Both the position numbers and the translations under genes were made by a program. DNA of 64,000 nt from Citrus sinensis (lineage: Eukaryota > Streptophyta > Magnoliopsida > Sapindales > Rutaceae), in NCBI RefSeq assembly GCF_022201045.2, contig NC_068562.1, positions 7,484,001-7,548,000 of the forward strand. The letters are read 5' to 3'. The notes beneath the pieces are model-generated. The model made no database searches. It saw only the letters and a program-made list of their open reading frames with translations, and was not told where the DNA came from. This document shows positions 1-13,992 of this stretch, piece by piece (the stretch's first letter is position 1; the number at the start of each line of letters is the position of its first letter).

Positions 1-3000
1 ACGCCGGCGCCGCACCGGTTCCTCCGGCTTGGATCACTGTTTCTTTTCTCGATTTCTTTTTCTATCCGTCTTATCTCCGCAGAAAATTCAAAAAATGCCT
101 CGGTTATCTCACCATCGCCGGACCAAATCCACGGCTGTTGTCGTTCCCCGAGGTACTCCTCGTCCGGCGAATGTGTAGACAATGTGTCTACCACGGCCAT
201 GTATTTGGTCGCTTGTAGTACGCTTGGCAATGCCAGCAGGAAATACTTGTGTGGTTCAGCTAAGAAACTGGTATACTCGGGGTCATTTTCGTCGGGTACT
301 AATCTTCTCATTAGGGGAGGGCGATTGGGCACGTAACCACCATACGGGTACTGTCCAAAATTGAGTGCAGCGTGCTGTGCAGATGCGAGCCAGATGATCG
401 TAGTTAGGATGGACACCAGATCATCACCGTTGATTAATGTGGGCCACCAGCTTTCGTGGCGAAGATCGGCATGGCCTGTGTTGATGGACTCAGCGTACCA
501 TGATTGTAGCTCTTTGTCGTCACAAATTTGGCTTGAATTTGGGTAGTAATGGCTCACATAAGTGCGCACCCAATCCTCAATTGCTGACCAAATTAGAAGT
601 CCGTCTGCTGCGTATGGGTAGTCCTCAATTAGCAACTTCAAACCATGTGGCTGTGTTGGGTCAGGTACTGCCATGCCTCTGCATAATGAAAAGAGAAACT
701 TCTTTCAGATTAACTGATCACATTTTAATACACAAATATGAGCAAACATATGAACATGTCAATGAAGTAGTATAGATGCATGCCGCTACAAAGTTTTTCA
801 AACTCAATATAAATATGTTCCGACTCACATAGGATAAACTAGGTAATTATTCAGTAGTGTTTACCTGCGGATGAGATCTGCGGGGAGGCCTTCCTTGTCA
901 AACCGCCAATTTTTGTACGCGGCGGCGCTCATTTCCATGCAGTAGCGGCCAGGAGTGAAGCAAGACTCAATCACACCATCGGCATTGATTAAATTTTGCC
1001 TAGCTAGAGCATTAATCTCCAATGTGTATCTCATATGTGGATCCAAAAGCTTGTAAATTGGGTGCATTGCACTCAATTGTCTATGTGCTGCTAGAATAAA
1101 AGGCTCGATGCATGCATGCGTACGTAACCTATACAATCAAACATATCATTTCCATAATTTAGCCAACATAAAAATGGAAAACAAAATGCCATAATTTTGA
1201 TAAAAGCTGCGAGCAATCAAACCGATTTAATTTGCTTACCAATGGTTAACAAGTTGGTGCACCCCGGCATCGTTGGAGCAGACATGGGCCTTGGCAATCT
1301 GCCAAAGCCAATTGGAAGTGGCGTCGGCAGCAGGTGTGAGCACGCGCTTTGATCGGGAGCTCGGTCCGGACGGTGGGAGGCTGAGCTCGATGGCAATGGG
1401 CTTAAGAGTGCCAAGAGAATTCAAGAAAAATATTGTACGAGTTGCATATGCTTTTCTACCATCAAGTGCATTTATTCTGTCTAGAAATGGAAGGTAAATG
1501 TCATGGTGATCCAACACGTACAATTTATTCTCGTCCAAGGCCTGAAAAAGAAAATAATAAAATTGGCCCTTATCAGAATTTAATGTGACATGCCAATCGG
1601 AGATGAAATTAAGAGAGGATTAAAATTCAAATAGAATTTTTTTTATTAATTACCTGTTGTACGGACATGCCATCGAGTTGGCCTATGATGTGTTCTTCTT
1701 TCAATGCGGATTCTTGTGGACCGTAGATCTTGGGATCAAGATTGCTTACAGGTGGGAAAGCCTGAAGCCTTTCAATGCCGACCGGGTTAACTCCAGCTAA
1801 AGCTTGACGGGCAAATTCGTCATCTCGCAACCAGGCAAATTTATCCCCTGCAAATGTGGATCACATGCGTTGGTTTTGTGAAAGTGATCTTGGCTTTTCA
1901 TTAAAATAATAATTTTCATTCCATTACGAAAAAGAAAGGAAGTAAACAAATTCAAACCATCGTGCAATTATGCCCACATGTTAAATATGTGCAAGCTCAG
2001 AAAGCACTTTACATGTAAGGAAAGTGATAGGTGACACTGCAATCTAAAGGTGGGTCATTTTGCTCATTTCTCTGAGGCAAATTATAGGATTAAGAAATTA
2101 TTAATGATTTTCTTTTGTTTTACAAAAGCAACTACTAGCACATGAAGTTATTTATTTTATTTTATATATTCATAGATTTGACATTCTCATTTGTCCCCCA
2201 CTAGTAATATGGAGCATCATCAAGATCCCACTAAAAAGCATGATATTTGTTACGACAAAGAAAATTGCCCTTCACATAAATTTGTTAAAATATAACACCA
2301 AAAAAAAAATTATATATATATTGTAAGGTTTTCCATATGCCTATTCTAAGTTTAGAAGATGCATAAAAAAAAAAAATTGATTTTATGCTTTTTTAATTAG
2401 TGTGTAATTAACTTCAATTTCTATAAAATTTTTGAAAATTAAAAATCTTTCTTTCTTAACGTATGTTCTTAAGAGTACACGAATGAACGAAAATTTATTT
2501 TTAATGAAGAAATATTTGATAGAAAAAGAAAAAAAAAAGGCGGAGACTGAGTACTTACTGGAAAGAATCTTGGGAGAGTTATATTTGAGGAGACCTTGGC
2601 TAGATTCTTGGATTTTGCTAACAACATTCGGCAATGGGAGCTTCTTCAGAAGCCCATCTTTTAACCCTAAGTTGAGGAGGAGTCCTTCGCTGTAGAGGCT
2701 GTCAATATCCGAAAAGCCGCTAAAATCATGATTACGAGCAGAAATGCTGGCCTTTAATAAAGGGATTAAGTTGTGAAGAGCGCCTTTAAGCCTTCCAGCT
2801 GAAAATGCGTCTTGCTTGGACTCCTCAAACTGTTCATCTCTTGGCACGTAAATTGGCAGTGGCTTCTCTATACGGCTCTCCGCAAGCAGATCTGCCGAAC
2901 ATACATCGAATGGACGCGGGTCAGAAGATATACAAAAATATACATACGCTTGTCAGATATACCAAAATCTTTGTGTATGAAAGATTTTCTTTTTATTAAT

Positions 3001-4764
3001 TTCGTTTCACCTGTATCAGTTGGAAGGCGACCGGTACGACACCGTCTGGGGTATGGTCTTTGTTCACCACCAAGAGATGGTCTAACAAATTCACTTCCTC
3101 TATCTGGGTTTCCCAGATCATTGTACACATCATAGTCATAAATTCTGTCCGATAATTTTCTAACTCCTTTGCCTGTGCCTCTAATGTCTTTGAGCTCTTT
3201 CTCCCTTAGTGCTCTAAGCCCAGCTGGCGTCTCACTCGGTAAATATGGCTGCTCAAATTCAAAGATCATATAAAATTAAATTGAAAAATATAAAATAACT
3301 TGATACAAATGCAGTACCATGCATGTCAAATCATGAGTGGGATGTGCATGTGGTTATTGGTTAGTGGTCGCCCAAGTTTATTTATTATATGGTGGTTGTG
3401 TCATGTCACCATACCTTCCAAAACAAACGAAATGAATAATTGAATAAGAAATTGATTAAATGTATGGTCCCCCGTGCAGATATGTTGCTACATCTAATTA
3501 ATTATACGAGAATATTAATAATAGTATTTCTAAATATATATAATGATTGCTATTTTCTTTTTCTTTCTCTATTTTCTAATTGGGTCTGGAATATTTATTA
3601 ATTATAGATATAGATGATGAAGTTAATTTTTATTTTTTGATCCACTTGATAGGAATTTCAATAACATAAGCTTCATACGTGCAGCTGCCTTAACCTGACT
3701 CTGAATTGTTCAGCTTCTTGGTCATTGACAAAATTCAAAGACTAAATTATATGGCTTTGACTTTACATCAATTTTGCCATGAATGAACAAATTGAAAAAA
3801 TCTAACTGGCAAGCATTGTTCAGAACAGTTGACAAAAGGCCAAAAAAAAAATTTTAAAAAAAAAACTATACGAAAGTTAAAAAATAAAATAAAAAATTAC
3901 CTGATTAGCGAAGAATATCCTTTTTCCAGAATGATCTTTTGTGGATTGAACCCAAGAATTGCATTGGAAATGAACAGGGCCACAAGCAAAACCTTCAATG
4001 GTAATAGTTTCCAAAAAGAATTCCTTTTGGTGCTTATTGGCAACTGTGATTGCACCAGGCGTCCCAAAATTTGAGTCCACTAAAAATTCAGCCGTGTAAT
4101 GGACCCGTTCAGCCTTAACATTTGATTTCTTTGACCAATCCTTCAGAACTGCTTCTCTGCTTTTCTTTGGTCCCTTTGTTCCTTTTATAAGAATAAAAGA
4201 AATTATAAATAACAAATTTGACAAAAATTAACCCATGAGAATCATATGCAGCGAAGATCCAAAGGGAAATGGCTGCTTTTGGCTAAAGGCTAAAGAACAA
4301 AAATTAATTTGTGGGCATAAGCTGCAAAAGCACTTACTGGGATCAACTTCAGTGCCGACAAGTTCCAGAACGACATTTCTGCCAATCTTTTCAGTTAAAG
4401 CATCAAACTGATTAACAAGGGTCTCTTTGAAATCTTCTTTGATGTTCTTCTTCACCGTCAGCACAGCCCTCACCTTAAACTTCACTGGCTTTTCAGCAGC
4501 CCCGGGCACGGCAGAGGAAGCAGCTCCTTTTACCAAATCTTCACTTAGAGCAGCCACAGGATTATTAATCCCCCTCCTCACACCTGCTGCTCCTGCTTTC
4601 CTCGAATGCACTCTTCTCTGTTGCACGGGTACCAAAAACTGCTTTTGTTGCAGCAGCTTGTTTTGCCAAAAAGTACTTTGGTTTAAAAGCACTTTTGATG
4701 ATGATGATGATGACGATCTCTCAAATATTGAAAAAGCACCCATGAATTCTCTAGTCAGTGCCAT
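1..4764 (-). CDS. LOX3: 13-lipoxygenase, chloroplastic (LOX3/LOX4-like), 3' end off window
   Basis: Adds dioxygen at C13 of linoleic/linolenic acid in plastids, the first step of jasmonate synthesis. Exons on the minus strand: 4764-4338, 4181-3901, 3248-3011, 2891-2559, 1847-1654, 1541-1240, 1128-865 and 678 to the window edge; every junction has GT-AG ends and matching phase. About 905 residues are visible; the closing ~25 residues, with the C-terminal isoleucine iron ligand, lie outside. The N-terminus (MALTREFMG, Ser run, basic stretch) resembles a plastid transit peptide. A PLAT-like region follows ([12 protein letters not shown]), then the catalytic domain. Iron-ligand motifs are intact: NHW and RTH (split by the exon 6/7 junction) and QHAALN in the last exon. 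ATG at 4764 fits family N-termini, with a TATA box about 140 bp upstream. No frameshift seen. Assignment to LOX3/4 rather than LOX2 rests on overall similarity. Confidence 0.96.
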
Positions 4765-4901
4765 CGATTTTCTTTTTTCTTTTTTATTATCCCTCTGAAA
4801 ACAGAAGTTGAATAAGCTGCAGGAGCTTTCAAGAGATGTGCTAAGCGAAGCTGGATTTTGGCAAAATAAGTTGTGTGTGGTAATGTCATATGTGTTTATA
4901 A

Positions 4902-4912
4902 CTATTTATAAG
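4902..4912 (-). promoter_or_regulatory. TATA box of the lipoxygenase gene
   Basis: Reads CTTATAAATAG on the minus strand, about 140 bp before the LOX ATG, implying a leader of roughly 110 nt. Position and sequence fit a plant core promoter; not proven. Confidence 0.55.
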
Positions 4913-7900
4913 GAAAATTGAGTAAATTGGTCATCACACCGTCCACACGTTTTTCAAATTTTTATTTGTCTTCCCTTTTTACTTTTCTGATTTGCTTTCT
5001 ATGTTTTCATGAAACATTTTTTATTATTATTTTGATTTATTTACTTTTCTGAGTCAAATACGAGTTTTCCTGGTTTCCGAGTAAAGCACGCGGTTGCAAT
5101 AGAACAAAAAATAATAGGAAGGCAAAGGGAAAGTTGGGGCTTCGGCCTTATTGGGGGATCTATCATCTACAAGTGTGTATTTTTATTTTTTTTCCCCTGC
5201 AAGGACATCAAATGTCCTTGTCTTGTACAGAAATGGCAATAATGCCCCTCTCTCCTTTAGCATGTTGCATGGCATGATTGTGGATTACACTACAGAGAAG
5301 AAATAAATGAATAAAACATGAATATTTTTAGACAAAGTCTCATATGTTGCGGCTGCACCATGTGAATTCAAATCCTATTTAATAAAATTTCGTAACACTA
5401 TGACCATATACGTTCTTTCTTTAAATTAAATCATCATAGTTGGATCCTTTTTTAAAAAATTTAAATATATTTGTAGTCTGTCGCGTTAAAAGTTTGAAAT
5501 AATTCATTAAATTTATTTTCTAAAATTTAGTAAAATCTTTTAAGTAATTAAGATTTTTACAGATTGATTTAGTTGAAGTCAAATATATTTCAATTTCTTT
5601 ATTCTTTTAAAAAATTAAACTAAAATAAAGTAATTGAGTTGAAGGGAGAACTTTGATAATCTTGCAAATTAATATGCTTATAGATGAAAATGGATTCAAT
5701 TGATCAAGCAAGAAGTGGCAACTTGAAAGTCGAAAGTGGAATTGGACCACAAAAGCCACTCCATTTGTTTTTAACCTAAGGCAAAATTATTCAACTTTCT
5801 TTGTGGACCTCTGCTAATCTATAATAAATAAATAAATATCACCAACTTTCAGAGAGATTTTTTGGTTTGTCCCCTTTCATCATAAACGCAGCGAGTCATG
5901 GTGGCATCATGGTCACCCCTGATCGACCCTATCAAACCAAGTAAAAAGATGGGCATTTAGGAACTAATCACTTCCATATTGACTTAAGTTGATGTTATAA
6001 TATTTTGTTGTTTCGGAAATCCACATGCTAGCTTTGAACTAGCTAGATTTTTTGCTTCTGCAAGATGTATACCTGATGGCTTCTTTTTGTTGTCGGTTGA
6101 AATTTTAGGCTTTTGAATTTTGGCGAACATAAAAAATCTTGTAATATTAATCAAGAAATGAGTATTGGACTTTTTGGAATGCAATCCTAATGGAATTTTT
6201 AATCATAGTTTGAAAAAGTAAAGGATATATAATTAAGCATTTTATTGTTTTATTCATTAGCCTAACAACAATCTCATTTCCTCCTGAATCATGTAAGTAA
6301 AGTTTGAATCTCAGCGTTCCTTTTTTTCAACACAGGAGATTTGATTTTACCATCTCAATTACCAAACCACCCACCAAATAAAACATCATACTGAAAAGGA
6401 TGGGGTTATTTACAATCTATTAATTATTTTAAATACTTTGTTACTTTTTTACACTCTTTTAAATTTAAAAAAAAAAAACCTTACATAAATTATTTAAGTT
6501 AATTAACTTCATTTACTTAAAACACTAATAAAGCTATTTCACACAGCCGATTGAAAGAGATTTAACACGTACTTACAATAATATAATCAAGTTAAGTTTT
6601 AAACAATGTTCAATCTTATATTTTGCACCCAAAATAACTTGCAATAAGAGCACCGTAATAACAATTATTCTATAAATATTATCCAAAAAAAGGAGGAAGA
6701 GAAGAAGACCATGAAGAATAAGAATAAAAAGGGTCGAAAACCAACCCCAAAAAAATGACTGTTTAAAATGTTTTTGTTTTCTTTCAATTTTTTTTAAAAA
6801 AACTATGACATAAACTTTGCAGTCAAAATTTTTTAAAATCAATACTTCCGCATTACATGTCTAAATATTAATTAAGATATTAGAAATAAAAGTTTTAGCA
6901 TTTGATGAATGAGAATTATACATTAAATAATGAGTGTATTGTATGAGTGTTCAAAGCAATTATGTAATATTTATTCATAATAAATTATCCTTAATAATAA
7001 TTCGCATGATGGGTATATTATAATAAAATATTTTATTAAAATCAGAGTATTCAAAGTAAATATTAGAATGCAATAACCCTATTCTATTAGAAAAATATAT
7101 GAAAATAGAGAAAAAGTGGTTACCATTTCTAATAACTTTTGGCAAGAAATATGTAAAAGACATCATATGTGTTATATGATAATATGAGTCACCTAAACAT
7201 TTGTCAGCCTATCTAACACCTTAAAAATATTTGTTAGCGTACTAACCAGTTTGTTTTCTTCTTTTTCTTTATACGGAATCACTTTGCTTTTTTTAGGATG
7301 ATGCTATTTAATTTCATTATCTTGAACCCTTAATGTGTCTCGGGTCTTTTCTTCTTTTATCTTTTTTTAAAAAAAAGAAATAAATATATACTCGCCAAGT
7401 ATATTCTTTTACCTATTGATTTTTTACTGTGCCTCTATTTTTTTGTTAATAATAATGCAACCGATAAGATAGTATTTGTTGAGAGCATCCACGATTTTTT
7501 GCCAAACAACTAGTATCCTAAATTTTTCTTATTTAAAAAAAAAAATCTTTTGCTACAATATATATATATTACAAGCCTAAATTTGTATGGACTTACTTGG
7601 ATAGATTTGTTATACTATAGTTTGAATATTGGTCCTAAACGTAGCATAATCTACCTGTTATATATCAATACCGTACGAATTGTTTATGTACAAATATATG
7701 TGGAAATACACTATTAGTCATCTATTAATTACATATCTATAGTATAATCTGAATTATCTAAGCTAAGAATTAATGAATTGCATCTGCTTCTAAATATTTG
7801 TAAGAAAATATTTTCCATCACATGCATAATACTCGAGAGTGAAAATGAACATTTACTTACATGTGTGAAATTTTTTTTAAAAAAATGATTTATTTACTGC

Positions 7901-10900
7901 TGTAAATATGAGTAGATCTCAAATATTATACTTGCTCTAAACTAGCAAAGCAAAACTTAAAAGTGTATAAATGTAAAAACGGGGTTCATTTTGATGTCAA
8001 ATATCCATATATATAATCACATATTTATCTGCCTTATCGATCGACTTCAAGAAATCTAATAATAAAGAACCCTTTACCCAAAAGAATCAAACTTCTTTTC
8101 CAGAGCTTCATCCACTTTGCATGGATGCATTTGGGAATATACGAAAAAGCAATAGCAAAACTGTGGCGTGCTGGAATGATTCATTTCCTTTTCCTTTTCC
8201 TTTCTGCAGACATATAAATAAATGAAAGGCAATTAATTACAAGTGACCTTCGTGCCTCTCACCAAAGTGCCGCCAGTTTGGCAGCGAAATGGATTATTAA
8301 ATAGATGTTTCAACATGGTATTTTCTTATAAGATGACTCATACGTAATCATCAGCCTTGAAATGGATCATTTGATCATGGGGTTATTTTGCTTCTTTTCT
8401 TTTTTTTTTTAAGAATCTATTTAGCAGCCGAGTACGTACTGCCGAAAACTTATCCATCAAGTTTGGCAATGGTGAAGTTTTGACAATGAAATTTATACGA
8501 TGTTAATAGACATAAATGTTTGGCAATGAGAATCGGTTAATCAATGAAATGCAGGCCTTTTGAAGATATTGTTGGTGCATGGAATTGAGGATTAAATTTT
8601 CTCAAATACAACTTCAATTGCACAAAATTATGGAATTGTCCGACACCTTTTTATTGAATAAAAGTAGGTTGGCTTTAAAAGTTAGAAAGATAATATAAAA
8701 TAATGGAAATAATCATGTGAGTTACGTGGTATTTTCATCTGTAGAAGATTGTTAATTTCTTCCTATTTAAATCAATTTTTACTGTTTACTTCATATTATT
8801 TTCATAATATTCAAAACTCCTTTTGGCATAAAAAAAATTTAAAAGAATAAGATGGGTAAATGAGTCATTTGATTGATAATTTGTCTTGGAAATAAAAAAA
8901 TATTTAAAAAATAACAAAAAATACAAAAAAAATCTTATTATTAATTTTTTATTCACATCGATACATATATTTCTTATTTTAATACTTTTTTTATTTAATT
9001 TATAATAAATATAAAAAATTATTTTTTAAAATAAACATAATATTGTAAAATTATACTATTAAACAAGTTATTGGTTACTATAAAAACAATAAAGAGGGTA
9101 AGTCATAAGTGGTATATTTTGATTTCAATAAGAAGAAAACTGCCAATCTCCCCTAGTCTGTATATTACGTTAAATAAAGCCAACTTGAAAATTAATAATC
9201 ATAAAAATAGTAAATAAATTAAATAACAAAAAATAAAGTATTTTCTCATCCTGCTGTTCTTTGGTTCATGTCTTCACAAGATTAGGGAACCAACAAACTA
9301 GGTATTGACTAATTAAAAAAAAGAAAATTAATGTATGACATACACAAAGTAATTAATAAATCTATCAAGGAAATATTCTGGGGCATGTATCATGTAATTA
9401 ACCTCAATATGAAGAAAATTCAAGTAGAATTAAGATAATGCTTCTCTTCAACGGGGGACCAAAATTTTTAGGAGCAAGTTGCAAAACTGCCAACAGATTT
9501 CTGCGACCACAGAATTCTTGTGGAATATTAAATTAAATGAAGCTATATTTTAGTTCAATTCAAATCTTTACATCTCCCTTATGTTAAATATGACTCTTAC
9601 CACGTATGTTCAATATATACACGCACATATATGACTCTTACTATATGTACAACTCAATAAGAACACATTGAGTGTCATAGCTAGCAATTGACCCGCAGCT
9701 TTTAGTCCCATTGAACTCTGACCAAAGAAAAAAAAAAAAAAAGAGTAAAGAATCGATCGATCATATTCAAATAATTTGAGTATTTGACAAAATTTCGTCC
9801 TCTTGGTCCAATTAAAATGCAGGCATCACTTAATCGTAGGTGTCAATTGTCAAACTTACAAGTTACATGTCTAATCAGGCATACTACGGTCGTTGCGTGG
9901 ATCAGAACGGCATCGTTACTTTCTTTTATTTTAATTTATCTTTTTAATTTAGTTAGGTGGATAAATTAATGATCAGAAGAAGCAAAACGAGCCGTCCTCA
10001 GTCAAGTCCTGCAGCACATATATCTATTTTCTAGGGCGATTTCGTAATTCCGTCGTCAATAATGTTAAATGCTTTGTGGCATCCATTAGTTGAGAATTGT
10101 AAAGCTCCATCAAAAAAATCTGTTGGGACTTGCCCTCATCTAATCCGCCAAGTCTCATATGATCTTACGAGGAGAATTAACCCCTCAACTTCAAGAATGA
10201 TAGGAGGACGTGCGAATTATCAGGCCAAAAATAAAATAAAAAATGTGGTTAGACTCTATAATCAGTAACCAATTAATTTTCATTAAAACACAGATAAATT
10301 TTACTAGAGCTAATTAGTTACATCCACAAGATCTCTTGGAGTGGATATAAACTATTTCAGTTGTGGTATTAAAATTGTGGTGAGTATAAGATTTGAAAGG
10401 TTGAATATTGGATTCCACAATAATGGACCTTCCATAAAAAAAAATTGCATTTAAGAGACTTCTGAGTAAGTGTGCATCATTGCACATATTATTTTATGCA
10501 CCGAGCTACATGTCACTTAATCATTGGCTAGCATTTAATATCCTAGTCAATGGTTATACGACACAAGACCCACCATGCTTAATAACATGCACGATCCTGA
10601 TCATATTTATTATTTAGGAAGCTTATGTACATCTCAAATGTTTTTTCACCACTAATTGCATTCTTATTACGTAACTAAAAGATAAACATGACATGAATCA
10701 AATATATATACGTATACACACACCGCCAAAAGCATTTCAACATCTTTGAAGTACAAACTAAATGAGGATATAAATAAATATATTAGATAAGCAAAAAAAA
10801 AAAAAATAGTTTTGGGTAACTTTTCATCGTATAATAATTTCAGAAATTTTAAATTTCTTCTGTTAGTAGGAAAAACAACAACACACGATTGATTCACAAT

Positions 10901-11624
10901 CTTGATTTGTACAACCTTTAGGTCTATTTTGAAAAAAGAAGACAACATTAATTAATTTGTTGACCAGAAAATCGAACATAAAATTGCACACCGACCATCA
11001 AAAATCCCCAGAGAGAATTGGGAAAATGTAAAATAATAATCAGAAAATAAACCATCTACATTTAATAAAGTTGCTCACAAAATATCCTCCGGCCATTCCA
11101 ATAGACATTTAAGCGTCGTTTGGCACGCTGCGTTGTGTTGGATAATTGGCGGGCCATGTATTGATTGCAACGTGTTTGACAAAATAAAATGGAGCGCGCG
11201 AGACATCATTAATTGAAGGCTCAGTGCCACTAACGACGATTTATCGAAACTCATGACCCCAACGGCTTGGCAATGGTTTTAACTTTTAAATACAAGATTT
11301 TATCTAATCAGTTAAGCTTATTTAATTTATTTATAATTGGCTAATAAAGTAGTAGAGTTGAACGACAACCTTAATAACCACCGTCGATCACAACAGCTCA
11401 TTGTCAGCGACATAATTTTGGTACTTGATGCCCAATTTGGTTCTATCCAAATCCGAAGCGACACAATAGTGCATAAATTGACGGAAATAAGGCTTTTATC
11501 CGTTGTTGATCCACAGTTAAAAATTTTGAATATCAAAACTTTGATCGTATGTTTACGATTGATGAAAATTCTGTTTCTACCGGTATTATATATGGTTGCA
11601 CATATTCGGCGATAATAATTTTAA
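4913..11624. other. Gene-poor AT-rich intergenic region
   Basis: No open frame here resembles a known protein; the longest are under 100 codons and low in complexity (for example minus 6573-6842 and 10667-10948). Many A/T homopolymers are present. I see no tRNA cloverleaf, no convincing terminal inverted repeats and no LTR. The first kilobase next to the LOX TATA box is presumably its promoter region. Confidence 0.6.
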
Positions 11625-12949
11625 GGGCTCGTTTGGTATGTCAGATTGGATTAGATTGGATCGAATCGGATTGGATTACATATAGTATTATGTTGTATTT
11701 AGTGCAATATTGGATTGAACTATAAATAATCATGTCTTATATTATAATATTACAATTATTATTATTATTATTATTATAAACTAAAATTTTGTATTATTAA
11801 TGATACAAATCAACCTTAATGATATTAATGAAATATAAATCATAATTTAAATAACTTTTATTTTTTTAAATATATTTATGATATTTATATTATTTTTATT
11901 CAATAATCTATTATTTTATAAAAAATTATATTTTTGAATATTAATTTAATAATTAATTTACATTGTAAATTTGAAATTATAAAAATATTTAATAATTAAA
12001 TAAATTAAAATAGAATTTTAATTTAATGTGAAATTAATAATGATTTTTAATATAATTTATTATTTACATTATTAAAATCAATATTTTTATTACATTTATC
12101 ACATATTGCTATAATTTTAATATTTATAAATTATTATATTTAATTGAGTTATCAATATAATTCAATACTAACTAATCCCATGGCCACTCTTGGGATAATT
12201 TCCTTTACAAAATTGAGATTAGGATAACTAAATCTTAATACTCTTGAAAGCTCCAAACACGAGAGTGGGATAAATTTTTTAAAAAAGAGTTCAATCCCCA
12301 CTTTTAATAAAGTCATCACATGTAGTTGCTCGAGTTGAAGGTCTATTCCAATCTTTTGATTCTGTGCAATCTGTTGGTGGAAGGTTTGAGCAGTCTAATG
12401 ATGTTTTATCTACTGAGAAGTGGGAGGTGCCTCCAACAGGTTGGTATAAATAAAATGCGGATGCAGCGGTAGATAAAGAAAATGGAAAGGTGGGTTATGG
12501 TACTGTAATTCGTAATAGCAATGGTCAGGTTATGGTTGTGGGGGTTGATCAAGGTGTCTTCTCCGATGATGTTGATATAGCCGAGGCTGAAGCTCTTGGC
12601 TTTGGTATCCGACTTGCTAGTAAGACTAGTTTGTCTCCATTGATGGTGGAGTCGGATTCATTGCGGGTTATTCAATTTATTTCATGCAAATGCCATACAC
12701 ATACATAGTTATTTTGGATTATTTCAGAGATTCAGATGCTAATTTCAGAGCGTGAAAACTTCCAACTCCGGCATATTCATAGATTTTGTAACCATGTGGT
12801 TGATGTATTAGCGAAATATGCGCTTCAGTGTTATGAATCCTTAGTATGGTTGGAGGATTACCCAATTTTTTTAGAATGTTATCTTAAAGTTGATTTCTGA
12901 AATAAAATACCCGCATTTATTAAAAAAAAATCCTCCAACCAAACACACC
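11625..12949. mobile_element. PIF/Harbinger-like non-autonomous element split by a LINE relic
   Basis: The left end starts GGGCTCGTTTGGTATG and the right end, read inward from the other strand, starts GGTGTGTTTGGTTGG, resembling Tourist/PIF-type termini. TAA lies directly outside both ends (11622-11624 and 12950-12952), as expected for the 3-bp target site of this superfamily. The interior is AT-rich with GGATTGGATT-like subrepeats. A second end-like motif (CCAAACACGAG) near 12263 could be an alternative right end. The segment ~12340-12930 is a LINE fragment ending in an A run, so the outer element was probably interrupted. Termini match imperfectly. Confidence 0.4.
12420..12900 (+). pseudogene. 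LINE-type RNase H (RVT_3) domain relic
   Basis: Conceptual translation contains the plant non-LTR retrotransposon RNase H pattern: WYK, then NADAAVDKENGKVGYG, VIRNSNGQVM, AEAEALGFGI, a VESDS core, and a terminal VDVLAKYALQ followed by WLEDYP. It has in-frame stops after WYK and near 12708, so it cannot make the full domain. An A-rich run at about 12921-12930, just downstream, fits a LINE 3' end. Family assignment is from motif recognition. Confidence 0.7.
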
Positions 12950-12952
12950 TAA

Positions 12953-13992
12953 TGGTACAAAAAATTATGTCAATAGATGTCAAAATATGGTCGGTGGTTT
13001 GTGCAGCCGTGGTAGGTAATTATACTTTTATTTAAAAAATTAAATTAATAAATTTAAGAAAAATAAAAATGAAAACTTTTAATATATTAATAATTATAAA
13101 AAAATTACTTTAATATGAATAATAATATAAAATATTTTATATATAATAATAAAGTGTTAATAAAATACATTTTGTATTAAATAATACACTACACTGTAAT
13201 GCAATATCACGTGATAATTTATAAACACATCTTTAATGCATTATGTGGGCAGGTCCACCAATGTGCTGTAGGACGAACAACGGGCCTGGAGGGCGGAGGC
13301 TGTGGTAGCCTGGTAGTGGTAGGTATCCACAGTGATTGTAAGGACCCACTGGGGATTGACTTTGAAATTTTTGATGATCATCTTCCAAAGTCCAATCGTA
13401 CAACCACCGTCCAGATTTAAATATGTTGTGGATGGAAGCTATCAATCGGAGGGAAAACATTTCCAAATTATCAGCTCACACTTCTTTATCAGTTGACGTT
13501 CTCATCAACTGGCAGCAAAAAGTTGTGTTTCAAGTTCTTCCATTGAATTTAAGAGATCGTTTTTCAACAATCTCGTGAAGAATGATCACTCTTTTTTAAA
13601 TATCAACAAATTTCAGATTATTAAAGAGTCGTGTAAAATTGTATTTGTAATATATGTATTTTTTTTTTTAAAAAAAAAAAAGTGTGGTCGTTATCTTCTT
13701 GTCTTTTCGTTGAAGTTAATGATTCGAATCTTCTCACATGTCATAGAAACAAATTTATTTTGTTTGTCCAATTAAAATTATTATCTATTTTGCAATCTTC
13801 GTTCTCCAATCTTATTAATGAGAGCATTATAACCAAAAGAGATTATATATTTTCAACTCTTTCTTTTGTCTAATAATTGTCATCCTTTCATTTTATAATT
13901 TGAAATTGAGAGTTTGAGTCTTCCTATATGAGGTGAGAATAAAAATTTTCTTGGCAAATCCCCAACACACTCAAGCTTTATAACTTATTTAT
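12953..13992. other. AT-rich intergenic DNA, nothing recognised
   Basis: Holds a higher-GC patch at 13240-13420 with short frames on both strands (73 and 77 codons) that resemble nothing I know. The remainder is AT-rich. Confidence 0.5.

Noticed and set aside
4427-4798. Plus-strand frame with a run of seven Asp
   Set aside because: Antisense shadow of the LOX transit-peptide Ser run.
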